Source: Charina bottae
Taxonomy: Eukaryota; Chordata; Lepidosauria; Squamata; Charinaidae
Assembly (NCBI GenBank): GCA_023362775.1
Contig: JALMGJ010000005.1
Span: 36,699,463-36,763,462, forward strand
Length of the DNA stretch: 64,000 nt
Reading direction: 5' to 3'
The translations under genes were made by a program, and so were the position numbers. Shown here piece by piece: positions 26,670 to 38,600 of this stretch; the stretch's first letter is position 1, and each line of letters begins with the position of its first letter. The notes under the pieces were generated by a model. The model had not been told where the DNA came from, ran no database searches, and worked only from the letters and a program-made list of their open reading frames with translations.

Positions 26670-29600
26670 ATTTCATTAAATTCTTTGAACAGAAGGCATT
26701 TCCTTACAAAACTTTTTTGCCACCTATCAGCTAAATGAGTTCCCCATGGGGGAGATGGGCGGTTATAGAAATTGAATAAATAAATAAATAAATGCAAAGT
26801 CCCCAAGCCAGAGATCTCATCCAGAAATCTTCTGCCTAGAACATGTCTTCCCATCTGTTGGTGAAGTTTGAAATAGGGATACTTTAGAACAATTTATTCT
26901 CCCAAGTACCTTCTATGGCGATGCATTCAGGGATGCATTCATAGTCTACCCTTCCTGGATGCTTGAATGGCCTTTGTCCAATGGAGTAGCTACTTGTTCA
27001 ATGCTTCTTCACTGAACTTTGCTTTGTCTTTCTCTGCTCTTTATTCCCTCAGAAGCAAGACACTTTGAACCAAGTAAGACTTGTTTTCCAGCCCAGGCTC
27101 TCATTTGTTGTGTTATTTGTTGCTTTGTATGGTTGCTTTGGCATAAACTAAGATTCCCCCCAAATTATGTAAGTTTATACTTATGACATGAAGTTTAAAT
27201 CTGCACACTGTTAAAACAAAAAACAAAAAAACAAAAGCAATTGCTTATCCTGGAGAGCAATACATTTTTAGGAGAATAAAACAATCCTTAAAGTTCAAAA
27301 TAGCCCAATAAGAATGAACCTATAGTGGCCATAAAATACTGCAGAGAAAAGAAACAGAAAATTGTGTTTTTGAAGGAGAATGGAATAAACTGTCATGGGG
27401 AAAGGCATGGCTGGCTGGGATTCTCCAAGCCGTATTCCACGTACCATGGCATTGGGCCTGGCTTGTTCTTCTCTATTCACCCAAGCCACAGACAACAGAA
27501 GAGAAGATCTATTTTTTTAATGATTTATCAGAAAACTGGACAAGAGGACCACAGAAAAAATGGAGTAGCCTTCATAATTAATAATAAAGTGGCTAAAGCA
27601 GTGCTTGGATACAATCCAAAAAATGATAGAATGATCTCAATTCGAATTCAGGGTAAGCCATTTAACATCACAGTGATCCAAATATACTCCCCAACCACAG
27701 ATGCTGAAGAAGCAGAAGTAGATCAGTTCTATGAGGATCTGCAGCACCTATTGGATAATACTCCAAAAAGAGATGTTATTTTCATTACAGGAGACTGGAA
27801 TGTTAAGGTGGGTAGTCAAATGACACCTGGAATTACAGGCAAGCATGGTCTAGGAGAACAAAATGAAGCGGGACATAGGCTGATAGAATTTTGCCAAGAC
27901 AATTCACTGTGCATAACAAACGCTCTCTTCCAACAACCTAAAAGACAACTTTATACATGGACTTCACCAGATGGTCAACACCGAAATCAGATTGACTACA
28001 TCCTTTGCAGCCAAAGGTGGCAGACATCTATACAGTCGGTAAAAACAAGACCTGGAGCTGACTGTAGTTCAGATCACAAACTTCTTATTACACAATTTAG
28101 AATCAGACTAAAGAGAATAGGGAAGACCCACAGATCAGTTAGATATGAGGTCACTAATATTCCTAATGAATATGCAGTGGAGGTGAAGAATAGATTTAAG
28201 GGACTAGATTTAGTAGATAGGGTCCCGGAAGAACTATGGACAGAAGTTCGCAACATTGTTCAGGAGGCGGCAACAAAAAACGTCCCAAAGAAAAAGAAAA
28301 CCAAGAAGGCAAGATGGCTGTCTGCTGAGACACTGGAAGTAGCCCACGAAAGAAGGAAAGCAAAAGGCAACAGTGATAGGGGGAGATATGCCCAATTCAA
28401 TGCAAAATTCCAGAGGTTAGCCAGAAGAGATAAGGAATTATTTTTAAACAAGCAATGTGCGGAAGTGGAAGAAGATAATAGAATAGGAAGGACAAGAGAC
28501 CTATTCCAGAAATTTAGAAACATCGGATGTAAATTCCAGGCAAAAATGGGCATGATCAAAAACAAAGATGGCAAGGACTTAACAGAAGCAGAAGAGATCA
28601 AGGAAAGGTGGCAAGAATATACAGAAGATCTGTATAGGAAGGATAATAATATCGTGGATAGCTTTGACGGTGTGGTCAGTGAGTTAGAGCCAGACATCCT
28701 GAAGAGTGAGGTTGAATGGGCCTTAAGAAGCATTGCTAATAACAAGGCAGCAGCAGATGACGGTATCCCAGCTGAACTGTTTAAAATCTTGCAAGATGAT
28801 GCTGTCAAGGTGATGCATGCCATATGCCAGCAAATTTGGAAAACACAATGGCCATCAGATTGGAAAAAATCAACTTATATCCCCATACCAAAACAGGGAA
28901 ACACTAAAGAATGTTCAAACTATCGAACACTTATTTCACATGCCAGTAAGGTAATGTTCAAGATCTTGCAAGGTAGACTCCAGCAATTCATGGAGCGAGA
29001 ATTGCCAGATGTTCAAGCTGGGTTCAGAAAAGGCAGAGGAACTAGAGACCAAATTGCCAATATCTACTGGATAATGGAGAAATCCAGAGAGTTTCAGAAA
29101 AACATCTATTTCTGTTTTATTGACTATTCTAAAGCCTTTGACTGTGTGGATCATAACAAATTGTGGCAAGTTCTTGGTGGTATGGGGATACCAAGTCATC
29201 TTGTCTGCCTCCTGAGGAATCTGTATAACAACCAAGTAGCAATGGTAAGAACAGACCACGGAACAACGGACTGGTTTAAGATTGGGAAAGGAGTACGGCA
29301 GGGTTGTATACTCTCACCCTACCTATTCAACCTGTACGCAGAACACATCATGCAACATTCTGGGCTTGATGAATCCAAGGCTGGAGTTAAAATCGCTGGA
29401 AGAAGCATTAACAATCTCAGATATGCAGATGATACCACTTTGATGGCTGAAAGCGAGGAGGAGCTGAGGAGCCTTATGACGAAGGTGAAAGAAGAAAGTG
29501 CAAAAGCTGGGTTGCAGTTGAACCTCAGAAAAACCAAGATTATGGCAACCAGCTTGATTGATAACTGGCAAATAGAGGGAGAAAACATGGAGGCAGTGAC

Positions 29601-32600
29601 AGACTTTGTATTTCTAGGTGCAAAGATTACTGCAGACGCTGACTGCAGCCAGGAAATCAGAAGACATCTACTTCTTGGGAGGAGAGCAATGACAAATCTT
29701 GATAAAATAGTTAAGAGCAGAGACATCACACTGTCAACAAAGGTCCGCATAGTTAAAGCAATGGTATTCCCTGTAGTAACCTATGGCTGCGAGAGCTGGA
29801 CCATAAGGAAGGCTGAGCAAAGGAAGATAGATGCTTTTGAACTGTGGTGCTGGAGGAAAATTCTGAGAGTGCCTTGGACTGCAAGAAGATCAAACCAGTC
29901 CATACTCCAGGAAATAAAGCCAGACTGCTCACTTGAGGGAATGATATTAAAGGCAAAACTGAAGTACTTTGGCCACATAATGAGAAGACAGGATACCCTG
30001 GAGAAGATGCTGATGCTAGGGAAAGTGGAAGGCAAAAGGAAGAGGGGCCAACCAAGGGCAAGATGGATGGACGATATTCTGGAGGTGATGGACTCAACCA
30101 TGGGGGAGCTGGGGATGGTGACGGCCGACAGGAAGCTCTGGCGTGGGCTGGCCCATGAAGTCACGAAGAGTCGGAAGCGACTGAACGAATAAACAATCAG
30201 AAAACCTTTCATGAGGAAATTTATTGACAAGATAAAGAGTCAGTGGAATCTTTTTACAGTGTTATATGATATCATGTCATATAACATATCAACCCAGTTA
30301 TTTGGGCAACTGCATAGAATACTGGCAGCAATGCTAGTTAACTGTTGTTAATCACTTAGATTAAATATTGCAGGGAGTATAATAGGTTTGCTGCACAATT
30401 ATGAATTACTGCTAACAATTCACAGAATGCAAAACCAAGAGCTGGCAAAAGCATGTTTTTGATCTCTTCTGCTTCCCCACTTATGGCTGCCCCACATGTT
30501 TTTAAAGTAACCTTTCATAGTAAGGTTACTATGAAAATTGTGAGCTTCCTGTTAACTACTGCCTGTCTACCAGCTGTCTCAGAGTTCAGCATAGTGGAAA
30601 GCTCTCAAGAGTCCCACCAACTAGATGTGGGCAAGGTGTCCATGTTTGCCAGATTGCAAGCAGCACAATGAACAGAAGTGTGTGTGTGTGTGAGTGTCCT
30701 GCTGGACTATGGTCAAATACTTCTTCAGCCAAGCCCATTCTACCAATGTCGCCAAGGAGATTCCAATACATTTGTCAGGAGTACTTCCAAAAGCTTGTGC
30801 TGAATGCTTTGCCATTTGTGGTGATGCTCAAAGAACTTTAGCTGTGTTGTCTATTGAGGTTCTGCCTTCGCTGCTGCTACTGTTGTTCTACGTATATGCA
30901 TGTAACCCCGCTTTCAATATGCATGTCATAAATGCATTGCTGTGCTTCCTTGTGGCATACTTAGGTATACTTTGTATTCCTGAAATATAATGCTGATTCA
31001 GCACATGGCAAAGAGATTTCTAGGTGCATATCAGTGTACAGGTAAGCTGCAGTGTATCTCTAATGAATGTCTGTAGATGAATGTGTTCATGGTCCATGCA
31101 GCTTCCTCAAAAAATACCTCAGTGCATATCTGTTCTGTGCACAAAATTATTTTTCATCTTTGTTCTTGGAATTTAAATGCATATTTGTTTTCTTTCTAAC
31201 AATCTTTTCTTCAGAGATGTGAAACTCAAAGTGCACAAAGCACGCCACAAACCGGTCTTCTATCTAGTTTGTATCTAGCATAGCCCAACCATACCTGATG
31301 CCTTCCAAGTAGATTGGGCTTTAACCTTCACAAATCCCAGGCAACACAACCACTGGCTGTGCTAGTTACAACATGTGAGAATTAAATATTTCAGATCTCT
31401 GGAGGGTACCAAGTTGGGGAAGAATTGTTTATTTTGCCTTATTTGCTTTACCAGGTTCATGGATCCCATCATCCCTCCTGCCACTGTCCTACCTGTTGAA
31501 AGTTCATAGCTGAGTAATACACCTGCGCCCTGATAACAATGATGTGCTGACAGATCTGGAGCAGCACTGCCCCATGTTTTCTAAGAAGATAATTCAAGCA
31601 CAGTGTTATTCAATCCCCCATTTTCTAACTTAAAATTGTCCCCTTTCCTACAAGTGTGGCTAAGTGTTATTGGTTTATTTCACCTTATATATTCTGTATT
31701 TTTTTATCAATTTTATTGAATTTTAAAATACATATTTATACATACATATATATTCTGTATTTTAAATGGCCCACTGATTCATAAGGTTGAGACAACAACA
31801 GCATCCGCTTGTCTTTTCAAGCAACAAGGGGGATAACCTTTTCTCCAAGATAACCCCAAAATCACAGGAGATGAAAATTTGTATTGATCAAGCATAATTC
31901 AGTCCTTTATTCCAGATACCTTTCCCAACAGCTTATTAACCCACCTACATGGTCCTAATGACAGAGTTCTTGGTCTATTTTCACAATGTGGAAATCACTA
32001 CCTTAACAGTTGTATTTATTCTTTCCTTTATTTTTTTTCATTCTACCCTTCCTTCATATAGCTCCAACAGTCTCAATTTCAGATGGGAAGGAAATGTAAC
32101 TGATAAGATTTCTAATGTTTAAAATACCATTTTAAAAAATATTTGTGTCTTTTACTCCCCTCCTTCCTGTTAGCCTATTGACTATGAGGGGTTCCAGCTC
32201 TTTATGAGAACATATCTGGAGGTGGATATTCCAGAAGAGCTCTGTCAGCACCTCTTCATGTCCTTCAAACGAAAAGTTGGCCAATACTCTCCCGAGAGCC
32301 AGCAGCAAAGTGCCGGTATTCCACAGCTCAGCAGCCTTGGTAAGCGACGTGCCTTCTTCGCTGCTTCAGTTCTCGTTAGCCACCACAGTGTGGAAATGGC
32401 TGAAACTGAAATATTTTGAGGTGTCTTTCTGGGCAGGTTTGTTTTCCTAGAAGAATAAGGGGGGCCTGCCACTAAATGATGCAGTGTAGCATCTTCTACT
32501 TAGGGTTCTGTTATGCCCTTTTCTAGGATATTCTGTTCCATTTACTTTCTTTGAATTTGCTGTTCCACTTATGAAATGGCATTCTATGGCCACTTAATCC

Positions 32601-35600
32601 TCATTGGGCTGGGTTTCTCCCCCCATTTTTTTTTCATGACATAAATCTTTCCATAGATAGCATCCACATTCAGCATCCATGGACTATCTTCTCTGCAGCT
32701 GTGTAATGGCAAGTTAAATTAATGTGATTTGAGTTATGAACTGAACAAATGACGCAACAATCATTTTTATCACATTCTAGGTTCAGACGCAGGGACTTGA
32801 TCTGAGAGCCACATATCTTTGATTTTGTTTAATTAAACCTTTTTGAGTGCTCATATAAAAGGAAAAAGGTGTGTGCGCATGTGTGTGTACGTGTGCGTGC
32901 GCGCGTGCGCTCATTCATTCATTCCATGTGTTTCTATAAATATGTCTTTTATCAACCAGATCAGTTTTTAAAATAGCAACAGGTATGGATTGGGGACGGT
33001 AGTTTGTGTCAGCAGTGTAGCACAAAAGGAGATAAGTTTTTCCTGTGCAGTTAATAGTGTCTGTTGGGAAGGAGAGCTTCATTGGTCTCCTGAAGGGAGA
33101 AGAGAAGGATAAAACCTCCTCTTCCAACACACTGGAGCCTGAATGCAAATGACCACCTGTGCCTGCCCTTAAGTTCTTTTAAACTACAGTAGCAGCTCAT
33201 CCACACAGCCTGGTTGACGTTGGTATTAAAATGGCTGCCTCAGCATTTCTTTTACTGCACCTCAACAATAAGGCTGAGTGAGGTGGTGCCATGCACAGGG
33301 AAAGTGTGCTATGCACATGGCAAGTTACTTTCTGGTAGGGAGACAACTGGAAAACTTGAGGAACCCCTGAATCAAGCTGAGGAGGTTGACAGGAACAGGG
33401 GAGGGGAGTCAAAACAGTAGCAGAAAAAAGCAGCCCTCTGTCCCTCTTTTCCCACCCCACTTCTCTCTACATGTAGAATCCCCAGCTCTATCAGGAGTTA
33501 TGGAGAGGAATAGCTCCCACATGTGAACTCCTTTGCCCTGACAAAGGTCATGCACCCATCCCCGTCTTCCCCTTCCCAAATGCCCCTGCTGCCATTCCCA
33601 TGATGGGGCCAAGCCAGTCACAATCCTGGTTGTGGAACCTCCTGTTAAAGGTACCTGTCCCTCCCCGTAGTCGTCAGCTGCTGTGCCCAGCTAAGGAGCA
33701 AGCAGCAGTGTTCTGCCTTGCCTCGTAATGTGCTGAGTGATGCTTCCCCACAGTTGGTTGGGGTGAAACAGTTTCTGCAGCAGTGTTTTTAAGGGTGAAC
33801 CAAAATAATACATACATGCAGTTCTGTATTCTGCCTAAATATTTGTGGGCCTTTCGTGGAGTAAAAGTAAAAAGTGTGATTGCTAATGCAACAATTCGCA
33901 ATGAATACTGATCGTTGATGGCAAGTGCCCATTGCTAAAGTATGTGTATATTCTTCTGTTTCTTTCATGTATTCAGAATCCAAGACTCTTGATACAGGCA
34001 TCTCCATCCAGACAGAAGTTGCTTGCGCTCCTGTTACAGGTATCAAATATAAATGCTTTAAGAGCTGCACAATCTGTCTTGCGCATTTCATAAGGAGCTC
34101 TACAGGCACCAACAGGCTGAGTTCTATTCAACATTAGTTCCAACTCTTTATTGTCACTTTATGCGGTAAAAACAAATGCAAAGCTAGGGACTACCCTGTC
34201 TCTGGAATCCTGCACAGAAACATACAGCAGCAGCTAAGTAAACATGTCAAGCAAATAATGCTTGGGTGCCAGGAGGTCTCCCATTATTCCAGGGAGGTCG
34301 GCTCTTCTAATCTTTATGCCTTGCCAGGAAACAGTTGCTATGTGGGGATGTCCTTTTTTCAGTGCTGTGTTTCTGATTTTGTGGTATTTCCTCTACCATT
34401 CTAATTAGATGCAGAAGATGATCAAAGGGAACATATAGTAATCACAAACCAAGAGATTAGTATTATTAAATATATATATATAATCTAATTTGCAATCTAT
34501 ACTGAATCAATATTAGTAACATAAACTTACGAAGATGAAATTGAGCTGTTTTTATACATCCCACTTATAGCAAGATACTTAGTGCACCATTTAGGGAAGA
34601 GGAAATAGAATTCAAGAGTTGAAAAGTCATCAGTCTCCCTGACCAGGTGGATTTACAGCTTTGTTTCATAAAGAAATTATGTGGTATGTTGAGCCCTAGA
34701 GTTAAACCTACCTAATCCGGATATGAAGATATCTGTGATGGAATGTATCCCTGAGGAGGGGGGTGATGTGATGGAGCTCGGAGCAGAAGAAGGAGGGGGC
34801 ACATTCCATCAGGGAGATAAACGTTCTCACAGCGTTGAGAGCCTCCACAGGCCGGCTAAGAATTTAGGCTGGCCCCGCCCTAGAGTCCCAGGAGTATTTT
34901 TCCCCTTAGATCAGTTAGGGTACCTTTAGTCTGGCAAGATTCTGTATGTGGTAGGAACAATAAAGAAACTAGAGCTGTAACTCCGGCTCAGCGTGGTTCT
35001 TCGCCAGTTTTTCCCGACAATATCTCAGTGTACTTAGTGAGAAGGCTGAATACCTTTATAGCACAATATGTAACTTCTGATCAAACAGAGTTTATGTTGT
35101 CCCCCTCTCTCTTAATTTTTTTTTTTTTTTTTTGGAAGTTGGCTAACCACTATTCTGTTAAGCCTTTCGTGCGTAGGGGTTGATATACTGAGACTGTCAT
35201 CCTTCAAGCCAATTTTTATTTGTGTGGTTTTATTGCTTGGTTTTGTTTTGGGGGTTTGGGGGAGGGGTTGCTTGTTTGTTTGGGGGGGTAGTTAATTGTG
35301 GATTTGGGTAATGTAATTGCAAATCACCGAAGTCTTTGGATTGGGGTGGCATACAAATTTGAGTAAGCAAATGAATAAAGAAATATAACTAAAGAAACTA
35401 ACTTATTAATTGCACTCAAACTGACATAGGATAATTATTTTCAGAAAGCCATTAAAGAAAGAGAATGGAGTAAAATATGAGAATGGAAACTAGTGTTTTC
35501 TTCTTCAGCTAAAAGTAAGGAAAATGAAACGTCCTCTATGGGTGATATTTATTTATTTATTTATTATTCAAATTTATTCCCCGCCCATCTCCCATGCAAG

Positions 35601-38600
35601 GGACTCTGGGCGGGTTACAATAAATATGTGACTCCCCACAACCACTTCAAGTTAGCACACCTAAAAGAACAACAGTGACCCCTCTGTTGGAAGGATGTGG
35701 GTCAAGAGGAACATATTTTGACATATGGTGGACTTATCTCTAAGTTTCTTCCTTTTGGCTGGAAATCTTTTCAGAAATGAGTAAGATCACAAAATAAGTG
35801 TTAAATTCACACTTAGCTTTGTTTTAAAAAATCTGAGTTCAATTGGGCTTTGACATCTAAGGACTTTGTTATTCATGTGCTAGCTGTTGCTAGAATATTT
35901 ATAGCCAAATATTGGAAAAATAAAACAATGACTCTTGATATCAGCATTGATATGTGGGGCATATTGCATAGCAGAAAAACTACTTCATATTGTTCAGCCA
36001 TGACAAAGCTAAGCCAAACACCACACTGTTTTTTTATCAGATGGCATGATTTTACTTTCTATACAAATCAAAAACATTTTGGTTGAGGTCCCCTATACTT
36101 GTTTGTGTGCATGGTAAAAAGGTCAAGGAGGTTTGTGAGGAAACATAGTTTTGTTGATACTTTTATAACATATTGTAGACCTTTCTTCTTTACTGTTTAA
36201 CCAGAAACTAAAGGACCATATAGGAATACCATGTCAGAATTTTCTTTATATTTTTGCTATTTTTAATTATATTTTTATATTTTAAGTTTGGATTTAATAT
36301 GTACAATTTGAAATTTTAAGAAAACCTATTATTTTACATTATTTTAAAAAATGCATAATGGATCTTCTCTATTACATTAGCAGATTAAAATGGACATCCT
36401 GGTGGGGAATGATAGGAGAATCTGGTGGGCAATAGGGTAGGAAAGGCTGGCAGAATTATTACCAAGAAGAGCTTTTTCAAGTGCAGTACAGAAAATGGCA
36501 AGCTTTTAGATAAGTTCCTCAGAAAAATAAATTCAGAAGCTCTCTGAACGATCATCAATTTTTTGTTCTCAGCTTCCTCTGACAAAATGAATAATTTATT
36601 ATCTTTTTAACTGTTTTAGAAGAGGCTTCTTTTCATCCATTAAAGATAGTAATCATAATGGAATGGCTAAAACCGGATTCTCTCTGTTGAGCATTCCCAA
36701 ACATCCTTGAAGAGTTTTTCATGTAATACGTGTATGAAATATTACATGAATAATTTAAGCAAATCTAGATCAAGAAATATTTTTCTTGTAGCCTCATTAC
36801 TAGCAGGCTTCTCTTTTGATGACTGGGTCTGCCTACACTTAGCATTTGTGGGTGGCTGAGGATCCCAGAAAGTGGGATAATGATGCAAAGCAGACAGAAT
36901 CATGATTTATTATTGGGGGGGGGATTTGTGGAATTCTCTTTGTCTTATAAATTATGTAAAATCTATTTTAAAGTATATATTATTGTTTTTGTGCTTCCAC
37001 CCTGAAAACTGAAAGAAACCACAGCATCTCTATAGACTGCAGAAAAGAGTTTCAGGGATCACGTATAGTCCTGGTGTCTTAGGTTATTCACCTCTCAGCC
37101 TTTACTAGAAAATCCTGTTTGTGTGAAAATCTCTTGGATAAAATTGATAGGATGTATGCTGGTTTGAAGGGAAAAATCAAGGCTTGAGAGTAAACAGACA
37201 GAGACAGAGTGCAGCATTTCTGGCTAAAATATCTTTACTATAAATAAAAGCAGAGTTGTATATACAGTTACATCGTTGCAAAAAAGGTACAGACAAAGCA
37301 GAGTACATCTTCTCCAGTGTAGTGCTTCCACTGACAGACATAACAGACATGAAGGAGCACCATGGCAAACTCACATAGCCAGGCATAGCTCACACTTCCC
37401 AGTCCACAGGAACAAAACACGTGAAGAAGTACATGGCTAAAAGACACAAGAAGTCAAGAAGCATAGAACACCATTTTGCATGGTTAGATATTCAGTTCTT
37501 CCAGCTTTCTGATTGGCTGGAAGTTAGGTGTGACACACACCAGGCCTAAAGCATAGGCCATAGCAGTGCTGCCTCTAAGCAAGTATGTGATTCCCCCCCT
37601 CCCTTGCTCTACACAGAGCAAGGCTTCCCACAGAAGGAATCAGGACGCATTGTTCCCATGCGAATGTGTAGGCACTAGCCATAACAATACCCACGTGACA
37701 GTTGTTATCTTGGCACCTGCACTTCACGTCACCATGAGAAAACTCTGCTTTGTAGAGAAAACAATTTGCTAATTTCATACGAGAAATCTGACAAAAATAA
37801 GGCCCAGTTTTATACGGGGCAGCAAGGGAGTGTGCACGGAGACGACTGAATGAATAAACAACAACAACAAGGGAGTGTGCACAGCCAGCGAGAGAGGAGG
37901 AAAAGGGCGGTGCAAAGGTAGAGTGTTCTGGGCCATGCTGGCTGGGATGGTGGGGTTGGAAATTACAGTCTAACATGGAGCTGAGAAACTTGATATAAAA
38001 CATCAATCGCTTCTCAGCCTTTTGGCTAAGATCAAGTGTAGTGTAATCTAAAACATCATGTTTCATTAAGAAGTCTCATTCCTCACTTTATTTTAAATTA
38101 TAGGGATCAATGGGAAAACTCTTCTAAGTGCCATGGGAAGGCATACACCTGAATCCAAAAGCCCCCAGACAAATCGAGCGGAGCCACAATCAGCATCTCT
38201 CAGTCCTGTCCCAACAGCCAACATCAATGCCCTTGGGAATGCCTCGCCTAGCTGGTCCAGATCATCATCACAGAAATCCACTGCTGGTAACCCTTCTGCT
38301 CACAACTCCTCAGGGTCTCTGCTTACTCCACAATCCCCAGGTGAGACCTGCCTTTCTTTTCTTGAGGGCTCCCTATATATTTTCCAGCCTCACCCACACA
38401 TACTGTAGCTATGAAATTCATTTCAGAGGTCAAAACCCTGGCATGGGGTACACATCTCTTAGAGAAGCCTGAAGTGGGAGGGAGAGCTGAGGAGATGCAC
38501 TTTTGGCCTCTGTGAGGGTATAAGAAGTAGAAACATCTACATCAGACCGAGAGAGTGATTGATTTCAAAAGCAAATTTGCACCATTGGCCAATAAATTAC

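Noticed and set aside
26482..26854. Frames with repeated TH/YI and CV residues
   Set aside because: Translation of the (AC)n(AT)n microsatellite.
27325..27536. In-frame ATG and 70 codons upstream of the BovB frame, looking like an N-terminal extension
   Set aside because: The BovB-derived sequence begins at 27537 after the 10-bp TSD; the upstream codons are flanking intron that happens to be open.
28936..30230. Minus-strand open frames up to 149 codons opposite the BovB RT
   Set aside because: Mirror frames of the conserved RT coding strand with no family resemblance.
30694..30990. 98-codon + frame with hydrophobic end as a possible gene
   Set aside because: No recognised domain, no codon conservation evidence, no splice context; it sits inside a DGK intron.
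38006..38048. Functional U2 snRNA gene
   Set aside because: Only the first 37 bases are present, and flanking repeats mark a retrocopy.
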